From assembly GCF_000002985.6 (NCBI RefSeq), contig NC_003283.11, forward strand, positions 19,097,501 to 19,161,500: a stretch of 64,000 nucleotides of DNA, given 5' to 3'. How positions within the stretch are numbered: the first letter of the stretch is position 1; every line of letters starts with the position of its first letter. The position numbers and the translations under genes were made by a program. Below, in pieces: positions 54,641 to 64,000 of this stretch. The DNA comes from Caenorhabditis elegans. Taxonomy: Eukaryota > Nematoda > Chromadorea > Rhabditida > Rhabditidae. The notes beneath the pieces were generated by a model. That model saw only the letters and a list, made by a program, of their open reading frames with translations, searched no databases and had not been told where the DNA came from.

Positions 54641-55339
54641 TGAAAAATCTTATAATATCTTGGCCCATTTTTAAGTTTTCACAGTCTTATTTTAACTTTT
54701 TAATAAATTTGTTACACATATATGAAAGCTAAAAAACAGTTTATCACTGTTTAACATAAAATTAACAACTTGAAAAAATTAAAGTGACGTCACACATAGG
54801 TAGTTATCATCTCTCTCTTGCCCGATTTTTTGGATTTTCTTAGTGTTGAAGTTGACCTTGAACTTGTCGGCTGCTGATGTTTGATAAAATGGAGTTTTTT
54901 TTTCATCTTGTTGTACAAGTTGATGCATTCATCATGGTGCATTTTGGATTTCTGGCAAGAAAATAAAATTAAGAAAAGGTAGAAGCTGAAAAAGATGCCT
55001 TGAAAACTGTGAAATATTGCTCTGCTTTATACTTTATGGTTTTTTGATAAGAAAAATGTTCTAGAGATGATGAAACCTAGTTTTTGAGAAATTGATAATT
55101 TTTCTGTCGGCGAAATAGTCTTCTGATACAAAATCTAAGAAATTGAAATTTCCAGACCACCAGTTTTGTTATTTTTTCGCCGAAAAAGGCTTACATCATC
55201 TGTAGAAGGTTCTATTTTTTTATCAGTACCTGGAAAATTATATAAAAACGAAAACTTCCAAATGTAGCTGATAAAAATGAGTGGTCAAAACTCCAAAAAA
55301 AAAACTTACAGAGATTGCTTCAAATTATCACAAATTACC

Positions 55340-55760
55340 TAAAGTCATCACACAAAAAATTTCAGACCTTTAGGACCACCAGGAGCAAAGTTATGGCTTC
55401 TCGAAATGTTGTCATGCGTCGCGTGTCGCGTCGCGGTCGGCTACAAAACTTCAAACCTCTGTAACTCAGCTCAAACTAGTCGTAGAGTGCTGAAATTTTT
55501 TGAGTCGTATTCTAGTAAAATTTATGATATGTTGACGCAGTTTCAGAACGTTACAGAGCAAGTTACTTGAGACGCGGCGCGTGTCGCGTCGCGGTCGGCT
55601 ACAAAACTTCAAACCTCTGTAACTTTGCTCAAACAAATCGTAGAGTCTTGAAATTTTTGGGGTCGCACCAGGGAATAAGTGTAAGTCTGTGTATTTTTTT
55701 AAAAAATAATTTGGGGGTGTTGACGCATTTCTCGTGCCTTGGCGCATTTTTGGATACTCA
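55340..55760. repeat. GCG-core palindromic repeats followed by a TTGGCGCATTT stub
   Basis: Cores at about 55417 and 55572, then GACGCATTTCTCGTGCCTTG at 55724 with about two satellite units. Same order of components as at 50.57-51.28 kb. Confidence 0.8.
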
Positions 55761-56621
55761 CAAAAATGCCTAAAAAGCATTTCTTTAGTGGTTACTATTA
55801 ATAATAAAAATGGCTAAACCCCAATTACTTGTGCCCCAAACACAATAGGCGTAGGCAGGCAGGCAGGCATGACTTGAAAGCGTCCACCGGGGTGTCCCCT
55901 AGGTATTATGTTTCTGCTGCCACCACCCTCCTCAAAGGTAAATACAGGTGTCTCAGTGTTGCCCCGCTATCTATTTGCATACATCGTAACGTTTGTGAGT
56001 CATATGCATGTGCAAAAGAGAGCGGAATCTTATCGATTTTTAAATGGTTGACCTGTTTTGACCTGGGATTCCTTGCTTTTTAACTTTTTAAATATGAAAT
56101 TCGCATTTTCAGATTTTTTCCATTGGAATTTCAAGTTTTCACACAGTTTTGCTTTGAAAAAACCAAAATTTCATTTATTTTTAAACGGGAAAAGTGCACT
56201 TTCAGACAATTTTTCACTGGAATTCCGCGTTTTTTAACACTTTTTTTTGATTTTTTAATTCAAAAACTAAATTTTTCGACATTTTTTTTCACTGAAAAGT
56301 TCAAAGTTTCACTCCAAATTTGCAAATTTGAAGTCAGTTTTTGAATTGAAAATTTTAAATTTTCGACTATTTCTTATTGAAAATTGTACAAGTCTTAAGT
56401 TTTCACATAGATTTTTGCTGGGTTTTTTCGCAAGATTTTCTGTGAACTATGTACAAAAATTGGGAAAAATTAAGGTTTTTGAAATATTAAAATTTTTCAA
56501 AAAATTTTGAAATTTCCGAAAAAAAATTATTTTTCAATTTTGCCTATTTTTTTGAAATTTTGAACAATTTTGCTAGTTTTCAGAACTCTATTGATTTTTT
56601 TTTCAAAGTTTCAGATACCCC

Positions 56622-59600
56622 ATGCCACATCAAAAATACGTGGATGACACCCGTAGGGTGTATTCCCCAGTTCCATCGCCATCATATCATAATGGAAGGA
56701 GTATGGTTTCAAGTGATATGTATACATACACTACTGATACTAAGTGAGTTTTTTTTTTTGAAAAAAGAGGAAAAAGCTGAAATCGTCTTTAAAAAAACCA
56801 AGAAAATCGGCCGAAATCGAGCAATTTTAAGAAAGTTTGGAAAAAAATGGACAACTTTTTTTTTTGGGAAATTTAGATCTTTCGAACTTTTTTAAAATAT
56901 TGATTGAACATTTAAGCAGTTGTTTGGCAATATATTCTTTTAATTATTAGCGCTTTTGTTCTGTTAAAATACAAACAAAAATCGATTAAAAAATTTTTTC
57001 CCGAAAATCAATTAAAAAAATTTTTTCAAAAATTATTCACATTTATATTTGTTAGTACCGTCTTGAGCTCCCAATTCCAAAAATATATGTTTTATCAATT
57101 TTACTCAAAAACTAACCGAGTTATGACCACTTTTACGACGGCGGAGGAGAGAGAAGAGGCGCAGACCGCGAGAGTGTCTCGTTTCTCTGCGCTCTCTCGT
57201 TGTCGAAATTTCAAAGTTATCGGAAATAGGTCATGTGTATATTTAAAAAAGACCGGGAAAACATGCAAAATTCGAATTTTACGTTTTTGAAATTCTCAGG
57301 GATCATATAAAAAATATTTTTTGAACAATTTGAAAATTTGGAAAAATTTTTTTTTTTTTCAAAAATTGTGAAAATTAATTAAATCCTCCAAAACTTTCAG
57401 TGTTACCGATTCCGAGTATGCTAACCGTGCTGGATGTGGAGTTTGGGCAAAATATGGGATTTTCACTGCAAACATCGTATTTTTAATAGTTGGAGGGTTG
57501 CTTCTTGCCATGGGAGTTTGGCTCAGGACGGACAGTCGATTCAGAAATTTTATTAGTGAACGGTAAGGTTTTCGGAGTGTAAACCATTTGTAAAATCAAA
57601 AAAAAAAGTTATTAAAAAATTTTGAATCTTAAAGTTTCAAAAAAAAAATTCTAAAAAAAAATTTCTAAAAAATTTCTAAAAATTTTTTTTTCTCAAATTT
57701 TAAGAATTTTTTTTTAAATATTAGAATTTTTATTTCAGATACCGCCAAGCCGTTCAAGAAGCCTTTTGGGAGGCGCCTACGCTATTCGCCTTCTCCTATA
57801 TTATTATAGTTTTGGGAGCAGTTATGATGGTTGTTGCAATGTTAGGTGGGAAATTTTACAAAAAATTTGTAAAAATTGATTGTAAAAACAATAGAAAAAT
57901 GGAAGAAAACACAAAAAAAATTAATTTTTAAAAATTCGGAGGAAATTGTAATTCCCGCTAAAACATTTTCTGAAAAAATTTTTCAAAATTTTTTTAGGTT
58001 GCTGTGGAATAACCGGAAGATCTCGTCCATTCCTTATTATCTACTCCATGGTAGTTTTTCTATTGCTGGTGGCGACATTAAGCTGTGGTATATATCTTTT
58101 GTACAAAAAGGACGGGGTAAGTTTTGTTTTAGTACTGTTAGATTAGGCAAAAATTTGGTCAAACTTATAAAATTTTTTTGTCAAAATTGCAAAAATTCGG
58201 TCAAAGTTACAAAAAAAATAAGTTCAAAAGTACAAAAAAAATAGGGCAAACTTATGAACAATTAGGTCAAAATTATTTTTTAAAAATTTGGTCAAAAGTA
58301 CAAAAAATTAGGTCAAAAGTACACAAAATAAGGGCAAACTATGAACAATTAGGTCAAAATTATTTTTTTTTAATTTGGTCAAAAGTACAAAAAATTAAAT
58401 CACAGTTGCTAAAAATTAGGTTAAAATTATAAAAAATTAGGCTGAAGTTACAAAAAAGTAGGTCAAAACTGTAAAAATTAGGCCAAAGTTACAACAAAAT
58501 TAGGTCAAAGTTACAGAAAAAAAGTACAAAAAATAAGGTTAAAGTTACAAAAAATAAGGTTAAAGTTATAAAAAATTAGATCAAAATTATAAAAAACTTA
58601 AGTCAAAAGTACAAAAAATTAGGTTAAAGTTACAAAAAAATAAGTTCAAAAATACAAAAAAAATTAGGTCAAAAGTACAAAAAATTAGATTACAGTTGCT
58701 AAAAATTAGGTTAAAATTATAAAAAATTAGGTTGAAGTTACAAAAAAGTAGGTCAAAACTGTAAAAATTAGGCCAAAGTTACAACAAAATTAGGTCAAAG
58801 TTACAGAAAAAAGCACAAAAAATTAGGTCAAAGTTACAAAAAATAAGGTTAAAGTTATGAAAAATTAAGTTAAAGTTATAAAAAATTAGATCAAAATTAT
58901 AAAAAACTTAAGTCAAAAGTACAAAAAATTAGGTTAAAGTTACAAAAAAATAAGTTCAAAAGTACAAAAAATTGCGTCAAAATTATAAATAAATACCAAA
59001 ATTGTGCTGAAAATTTATACTTTATATGCGTATTTTATACACTACAAACTACAATTTCTTGCAGCTCGACGTGGAATTATCCGACGCCTTAAACTACATG
59101 GTTCAGCACTACTATCAGGGTCCTGGAGTTGTTCAGGAGTCTCTGGACCACTTGCAAACCGCTTTTAGGTGTTGTGGTAGGTGAAATTCAAATTTTCAGA
59201 GAAAAATGGTTTGGCGGAAATTTAAATTTTCTAAAAAAAATTGGCAAAAATTTTGGCGGGAATTTTTAAAAAATAGGTCAAAATGATCGAAATTATGCAA
59301 ATTTTCAGGAAACGCCGGTTGCTCCGATTTCCGAGTTTTTCGACAGGATATTCCCAGATCCTGTGATATACGTTGTGATGGATGCCATTTTCGGTAAATT
59401 TTTTGGTTTCTTAAATTTTTCAAAAAAGTATATATATTTCCAGAATAATGATAGCTCTTCGAATTGGCTTCTCGGTCACCTTAATTGTATTTTCTGCTGT
59501 TGTATTGTGCCAAGTACTCACTATTTGCTTTGCGTTGTATTTTGTATTTATGAGGGAGAAGGAAGTTAAAATTGTAAGTTTTTTTTAGGAAAAAATATTT

Positions 59601-60135
59601 TGAAATTTTTTTTTGAAATTTTTTTCTTCTAATGTTCTATTAAATTTTACTTGGCTCAGGGTAGTCCTACGCAAAAATGAATTAAAATTTCAAATTTCTC
59701 GTTAAATTTTGAGTCTGAAACACTATAAACACCATTTTTTGAAAATTTGGTCCGAATGGCTCAGTGGGATTTTCGTCGGCTTCCAATCACAAGACCGGGG
59801 TTCGAGTCCGCACTGTGGTCGAAATTTTTTTTGTTTATTTTAAATTTTTAAACTCCAAAATTCTTAAGTTGAAACCTAAAAATATGAGTTTTCAGAAAAA
59901 AATTTTGGAAAAAAATTTTTGCAACAATTTCAAAACCTTTTATTTCATTCAATTTTCAACATTTTTCTCCCAATTTTTTTTCAAAATTCTTCAAAACTAA
60001 TTTCAGATCTACGTAGAACCTCCACATCGCCGTCATAGTCACCGATTAACACGGGATACCCTCCGCGACCATGACCTTCCATTTCAACTGCAACCGAAAA
60101 AACCAAGGAGATATGCTTCCAAGGAGAGATATTAG
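56622..60135 (+). CDS. Tetraspanin family membrane protein
   Basis: Eight exons: 56622-56743, 57401-57562, 57739-57845, 57998-58116, 59065-59176, 59309-59393, 59444-59573, 60007-60135 (966 nt, 321 aa, all phases agree). The 40-residue cytosolic N terminus is Tyr/Ser-rich. TM1 about 60-82 (FTANIVFLIVGGLLLAMGVW), TM2 about 109-131, followed by GCCG at 131-134, TM3 about 141-166, large extracellular loop 170-236 with the diagnostic CCG at 206-208 and further cysteines C212, C226, C230, C233, TM4 about 239-266, cytosolic tail of 55 residues, His/Arg-rich. Tetraspanins organise membrane microdomains and partner proteins. ATG is 7 nt after a TTTCAG acceptor, pointing to trans-splicing. Intron 4 carries a minisatellite. 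Poly(A) signal at 60187. I cannot assign a tsp number. Confidence 0.9.
58140..58995. repeat. AATTAGGTCAAAGTTACAAA minisatellite in tetraspanin intron 4
   Basis: Degenerate units of about 20-22 bp (ATTAGGTCAAAGTTACAAAA, AAGGTTAAAGTTATAAAAA). A higher-order copy is visible: about 58383-58620 recurs at about 58685-58920 with the same unit order. Confidence 0.88.
59651..59825 (+). repeat. tRNA-like element, copy 1 (intron 7 of tetraspanin)
   Basis: Leader TTGGCTCAGGGTAGTCCTAC at 59651, then at 59749 the tRNA-like part: A box TGGCTCAGTGGG, B box GGTTCGAGTCC, end CTGTGGTC, and T8 within 6 nt. The leader block CACTATAAACACCATTTTTT lies between. Stems do not form a cloverleaf. Confidence 0.82.
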
Positions 60136-60257
60136 ATTTTTTTTGGCAAAAAATTTATTTGTATATTTTATTAAAAATTTTATTGAAATAAACGGGTTTA
60201 ACTTATTCGCATATAAAACACATTTTTTTTACAAAATTAAACAAAATTAAAAACAAA

Positions 60258-61256
60258 TTATTTTTGCTGATCCTGATGTTGCTGCTGTTGTGGTTGGTCA
60301 GATTTGTCTGAAAGTAATTAAATTCCCAGATATCTGAAAAACTATAGAATATTTTGAGAAATGGATTTAAAAATCTTAATCAGCGCAAAATTTCACATCT
60401 ATATGACACCCCTTTAGCAGAAATCGACGGTGAAAATTGTTCGGGCGTCTCATTTGGCTCATAACTTGGTTCAGGATAGTCCTACACAAAAATAAATAAT
60501 TTTTTCAGGCTTCTCGCTAAAATTTAAGTCTGAAACACTATAAACACCATTTTTCAAAAATTTCGTCCGAATGGCTCAGTGGGATTTTCGCCGCCTTTCA
60601 ATCACAAGACCAGGGTTCGAGTCCGCACTGTGGTCGAAATTTTTTCTGCCGTTTTTTGAACGATTTTAGGGCATTTTAGAGATGGAGAGTCTGATTTTTT
60701 ACATTTTAAAGTTGTCACACGTTTAGAAAATGCCGAAATTTTAGTTTCAAAAACAAAATATTTTTGAAATTTGAAAATTTACCATAAATATATTTCAAAA
60801 TTTGGAAAATAACATGTAGAAATTTTTAGAAATGCTAAATCTTTTTGTTTTCACTATTTTTACCTGTAGCTCCCTGTGAGCTCTTCCAGTTCTGCACACG
60901 ATGCCCCCTACCGGCTCCGATCATGTTGGAGCCAGGGATGTGCTCTGGAGCATTAGATTTTGGAGCATTTTCCGGTGTTTTTGAGCTGAAAAAGTGAATT
61001 TTTGAGAAAAATTGTTAAAAACCGAAAAATTAAAAAATTTCGAAAAAAAAAATTTTTTGAAATTTTTTTTTCGAATTTTTTTCGAATTTTTTGGTAGATT
61101 TTTTTTCTGTAAATTGCTAAAAAAATATTTTCAATGAAATATTCCTAAAAATAGGTTTAAAAAATCAATAAAAACTCACTCCATTTCTGCCGAGACGCCG
61201 GAAAAGAGAACTGAGAGAGTTGTGATAAGAACGAGAAGAAAAGTGAAAAATTTCAT
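60258..61256 (-). CDS. 82-aa secreted peptide with putative intestinal promoter
   Basis: Three exons: 61256-61180, 60985-60864, 60307-60258 (249 nt, phases agree). Residues 1-23 are a clear signal peptide (MKFFTFLLVLITTLSVLFSG, cleavage after VSA). The mature 59 residues are Pro/Ser/Asn-rich (KTPENAPKSNAPEHIPGSNM), then GAGRGHRVQNWKSSQ, and end in a Gln/His-rich tail (QPQQQQHQDQQK). No cysteine; the single RG and basic residues do not make a standard neuropeptide cassette. A TATA-like ATATATAAAC lies about 50 nt upstream of the ATG, and TGATAA sites lie between it and the ATG and at 61434. Family not recognised; it could be a host-defence or luminal peptide, but that is a guess. Confidence 0.8.
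60461..60638 (+). repeat. tRNA-like element, copy 2
   Basis: Leader ATAACTTGGTTCAGGATAGT at 60461; tRNA-like part from 60565 with TGGCTCAGTGGG and GGTTCGAGTCC, CTGTGGTCGAAA and T6. In intron 2 of the secreted peptide gene, antisense to it. Confidence 0.82.
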
Positions 61257-61281
61257 CAGTTTTGAAGTTTAAAAGGTTGAA

Positions 61282-61312
61282 TGATAACAATGATAAGCGC
61301 CAGTTTATATAT
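61282..61312 (-). promoter_or_regulatory. GATA sites and TATA box of the 82-aa peptide gene
   Basis: Two TGATAA sites on the + strand (61282-61287, 61291-61296; i.e. TTATCA on the gene strand) and GTTTATATAT (61303-61312; gene strand ATATATAAAC). TGATAA is the core of the ELT-2/ELT-7 sites that drive intestinal genes; another, AATGATAAG, is at 61433-61440. Confidence 0.6.
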
Positions 61313-61565
61313 TACTCATTTTTGGTGACGTGGCAATGTTTATTTTTCGTGTTTTTGTGGGGTTCTGGCCGTCAAATAAACATTTGCGGTGGGGCGCGCT
61401 TGCACTGGGTAGGAGAGGCGCAGAGAGAGGTAATGATAAGAAAGTATATGAAATGAGAAGTATGTGTATAAAAATTATGCTTTAGCGATAACATTTTCAT
61501 TTGAATTTTTTTTTTGGAAAAAAAAATCGCGGATTTGAGCTCAAATGGCTGAGCTCAATGGGCTT

Positions 61566-61745
61566 ATAACTTGGCTCAGCATAGTCCCACACAAAAATAA
61601 ACAAAATTTTCAGATTTCTCGCAAAATTTCAAGCGTGAAACACTATAGACACCATTTTTTGAAAATTTTGTGTAAATGGCGCAGCGCAATTTTCGCCGGC
61701 TCCCGAACACAACACTGGGGTTCGAGTCCGCGCTGTGGTCGGAAA
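61566..61745 (+). repeat. tRNA-like element, copy 3
   Basis: Leader TAACTTGGCTCAGCATAGTC at 61566; tRNA-like part from about 61672 with A box changed to TGGCGCAGCGCA, B box GGTTCGAGTCC intact, CTGTGGTCGG and T6. Confidence 0.8.
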
Positions 61746-61965
61746 TTTTTTATTTTTGTTTTTTATTGGTTCCTGGGTATTTTAGACACGTAGAATCTGA
61801 TTTTTGGCATTGTGAAGTTTAGAAATTATCAGAAAATGTCGAAAATTAAGTTTCAAAAATTTTAGTTTGAAAATTTAGAAATTAGCTTAAAATTTAAAAA
61901 GTGTTTTATTTCTCTACAGAATATTTTTTTTTTTTTAAATAAATTTTCGAAAAATTTTAGTTTTT

Positions 61966-62040
61966 GTCCAAATAGCGCAGTGCGATTTTCGTCGGCTTCC
62001 AAGCAAAAGACCGGTGGTTCGAGTCCCCACTGTGGTCCAA
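61966..62040 (+). repeat. tRNA-like element, copy 4 (no leader)
   Basis: A box TAGCGCAGTGCG, B box GGTTCGAGTCC, end CTGTGGTCC. The conserved leader is not recognisable here. The first T-run of 5 or more is about 10 nt downstream. Confidence 0.78.
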
Positions 62041-62471
62041 ATATTTATTTTTTTGGATTTAAAGCACGTTCTAGGGTAATTGAAACACCATGTTTTCAAA
62101 TTTCACCCTTAAAATTTTTGAAAAATGCCTTAAACTCTGTAAAAAACCAACAATTTCCAAACATCTTCCCCTTACTCCCCGGTGCCACCACAATTGCTCC
62201 TCCAGGCATCTATCAGGTTGGTCCCAAGAGACATTCCGGCCAACTTTTTGAGTGGTGCTCTTTGTGCATAAGTATGTATATATGCGTGTGTGTGTGTAAA
62301 AAGATCGTGATGATTCTGTCAAACGAGCTGTCATCTGGAGGAATGGACAATAGGCAAGGAGAGTTTTGAGAGCATATTCTTCCTGAAGAAAAGAAAAAAT
62401 ACTAGAAAATTGTGGTTTTTGTTCAAGTTGTTTCTTAAATTTTGAGTTTAAAGCAATTTTTGAAAAATTTT

Positions 62472-62545
62472 GTCCAAACGGCGCAGTGGGATTTTCGAAG
62501 GCTTCCGATCAAACGACCCGGGTTCGAGTCCGCACTGTGGCAACA
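62472..62545 (+). repeat. tRNA-like element, copy 5
   Basis: GTCCAAACGGCGCAGTGGG with A box CGGCGCAGTGGG, B box GGTTCGAGTCC, then CACTGTGGCAACAA and T8. Confidence 0.8.
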
Positions 62546-62627
62546 ATTTTTTTTCTTGATGTTCAATTCTCCAGAATTCAATTTTCAAGTTTAAGAGCTC
62601 TAAAAGTTCATGAAAATTAAAAATTTT

Positions 62628-62706
62628 GTCCGAATGGCGCAGTGGGATTTTCGAAAGCTTCCAATCACCAGATCGGGGTTCGAGTCCGCACCGTGGTCGA
62701 ACTTTT
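62628..62706 (+). repeat. tRNA-like element, copy 6
   Basis: GTCCGAATGGCGCAGTGGG, B box GGTTCGAGTCC, CCGTGGTCGAAC and T6. Only about 85 bp after copy 5. Confidence 0.8.
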
Positions 62707-62948
62707 TTCTTAGATGTAAAATAATAGTTGTCTATCAAAAAAAGTGTTTACCTCCACTTTTTGCGCAAATTGCAATTTTCGGATTTCAATTATCTTCTTT
62801 TTTTTTGTTGGGTGTTTCGAATTTGTCTTCTCTCCTTTTCTTATTTTTTCTGCTTGTTTTCATTCAGAAAGTGGACATTTTGAAATTAAAACGTGCAGAA
62901 AATTGAAAATTTCACAAAAACCTGATAGTTTTAAGCAATTTTAAAGCT

Positions 62949-63030
62949 TTTTCCAAATGACGCAGTTGGAATTTCGCCGGTTTCCAATCAAGAGACCGGG
63001 GTTCGAGTCCGCACTCTGGTCGAAAAAATT
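62949..63030 (+). repeat. tRNA-like element, copy 7
   Basis: TTCCAAATGACGCAGTTGG, B box GGTTCGAGTCC, CACTCTGGTCGAAAAAA and T6. The A box is the most diverged of the set. Confidence 0.78.
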
Positions 63031-63440
63031 TTTTGAGTTTTTTTTAATGTTTTGGGTAATTCCAACGTTTTACAATTGATTTTTATACTCTAAAAATCTA
63101 AAAATTACGTAAAAATTTGAAAACTTGCAAGAAATGACCCCCTCCATATGTCCATCAATACATCATAAGTGGGTGACGGGCTCGCGGTGGATTAACGTGT
63201 TTTTTGTGCTCAACCTCACACTATTACTATAAACCCTTTGGTTTCGTTATTTCTTAGTTTTCCTGTTGAAAATTTGAAAGGAATTTTACATTTCCTGTTT
63301 ATTTAGATAGAGTTTTTGAATAAATAATTAATTCTTTCTGTGTCGTCAATACGACAAAAGTCCCAGAACATTCTAAGTTTCTATCAAATTTAAAATTTTC
63401 CAGCTAAATTTGAAAAAAAGTGGCCGTTTTTTTTAATTTT

Positions 63441-63520
63441 GGTCCGAATGGCTCAGTGGGATTTTCGCCGGCTTCCAATCACAAGACCGGGGTTCGAGCC
63501 CCCGTGGGGTCGAATTTTTT
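63441..63520 (+). repeat. tRNA-like element, copy 8
   Basis: GGTCCGAATGGCTCAGTGGG with perfect A box; the B box is GGTTCGAGCCC, the only copy with a changed B box; then GGGGTCGAA and T7. Confidence 0.8.
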
Positions 63521-63640
63521 TCTTGCGTTTTTTGAATTTCAAAATGTTTAACTTGACACCTAAAATTATGATTTTTCAGAAAAAAAAAGTTTTCCAGATT
63601 TTTTTTCGAAATTAAAAAAACAATTGCGAATTTTTCAAAT

Positions 63641-63815
63641 AACTTGGCTCAGGATAGTCCTACACAAAAATAAATAAATTTTTCCGCATTCCCGCTAAAT
63701 TTTGAGCATAAAACACTATAAACACCATTTTTTGAAAATTTGGTCCGAATGGCTCAGTGGGATTTTCGCCGGCTTCCAATCACAAGGCCGGGGTTCGAGT
63801 CCGCGCAGTGGCATT
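63641..63815 (+). repeat. tRNA-like element, copy 9
   Basis: Leader AACTTGGCTCAGGATAGTCC at 63641, CACTATAAACACCATTTTTT, then GGTCCGAATGGCTCAGTGGG at 63742, B box GGTTCGAGTCC, GCAGTGGCATTAA and T5. Confidence 0.82.
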
Positions 63816-64000
63816 AATTTTTCCTGATGTTTTAAAACGTTTTCGGGCATGATTAAAAGGTTCTGAATTTGGATTCTAGCGTTTCAGTCCTTCAAATTCA
63901 GAAAAACTGGTCGGAAATTTGGTTTCGTAGTTTTTTTTCCAAAAAGTTGAAAACCCTGATGAAAATTGGAAAATTTCAAGTTTAAAATTAAAAATTTTTC

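Larger units (their letters stand above)
51648..56621. other. Intergenic region, repeats and tetraspanin promoter
   Basis: No gene supported over 5 kb. Contents in order: 51.77-53.29 kb tandem repeat; 53.33-54.07 kb unique AT-rich DNA; 54.08-54.64 kb palindrome; 54.77-54.96 kb unique with TGACGTCA; 55.34-55.76 kb GCG-core repeats plus satellite fragment; (GGCA)n at 55853-55869; 55.87-56.06 kb less AT-rich with ATTTGCAT and TTATCG, the likeliest promoter stretch for the tetraspanin gene. Confidence 0.6.
61313..64000. other. Right-hand flank without protein genes
   Basis: Beyond the tRNA-like copies I see no gene. Unique blocks are at 61310-61500 (GATA sites, GGTGGGGCGCGCTTGCACTG), 62160-62390 (less AT-rich, with GTGTGTGTGTGT at 62286) and 63130-63240 (ACCCCCTCCATATGTCC). 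A short frame at 61980-62369 runs out of copy 4 and looks accidental. Confidence 0.5.

Noticed and set aside
61980..62369. 129-aa + strand frame beginning in tRNA-like copy 4
   Set aside because: Starts within a repeat and lacks a signal, domain or splice sites; likely accidental.

Overview
The window looks like a Caenorhabditis autosomal arm, and I believe it is the C. elegans chromosome V interval covered by YAC Y39B6A. The reasons are AT-rich intergenic DNA, tiny exons joined by GT/TTTTCAG splice sites, trans-splice acceptors just upstream of start codons, an operon-type gene junction, palindromic nonautonomous transposons, and intronic minisatellites. The genome assignment and the names pro-3 and zhp-4 come from memory of the proteins and their order; the gene models were built by hand from the sequence and are all phase-consistent.

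Layout. Minus strand, 1.7-27.4 kb: zhp-4 (meiotic RING protein), pro-3 (SDA1-like 60S ribosome biogenesis factor, nine exons over 16 kb), an unrecognised 193-aa protein, and a BED zinc-finger protein. The 193-aa gene and pro-3 have a classic operon junction. Their introns are crammed with 20-bp TTGATTTTTCTGAAAATTTA-type arrays, GCAGCGCCC-type arrays, a Tc6-like foldback element, stacked palindromes and a SINE-like insertion. 27.4-30.0 kb: a tRNA-Phe(GAA) gene between two oppositely oriented repeat arrays. 30.0-33.4 kb (+): an unrecognised 366-aa coiled-coil/proline-rich protein. 34.1-36.1 kb (-): an unrecognised protein with a hydrophobic hairpin. 39.0-41.5 kb (+): a secreted Gly/Tyr/His/Lys-rich protein. 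43.5-48.0 kb (+): a secreted two-Kunitz-domain protein with a tRNA-Glu(UUC) gene inside intron 3. 48.3-51.6 kb (-): a secreted SGNH/GDSL hydrolase. 56.6-60.1 kb (+): a tetraspanin. 60.3-61.3 kb (-): an 82-aa secreted peptide with GATA sites at its promoter. 59.7-63.8 kb (+): nine copies of a tRNA-like element with A box, B box and T-run.

The genes do not form one pathway. The minus-strand block joins housekeeping (ribosome biogenesis) and meiotic functions, as C. elegans operons often do; the right half encodes secreted and membrane proteins. The most unusual content is repetitive: a decayed ~182-bp periodic repeat spread over 14 kb, arrays that fill whole introns and carry 3' splice-site-like sequence in every unit, and the tRNA-like cluster at the right end.
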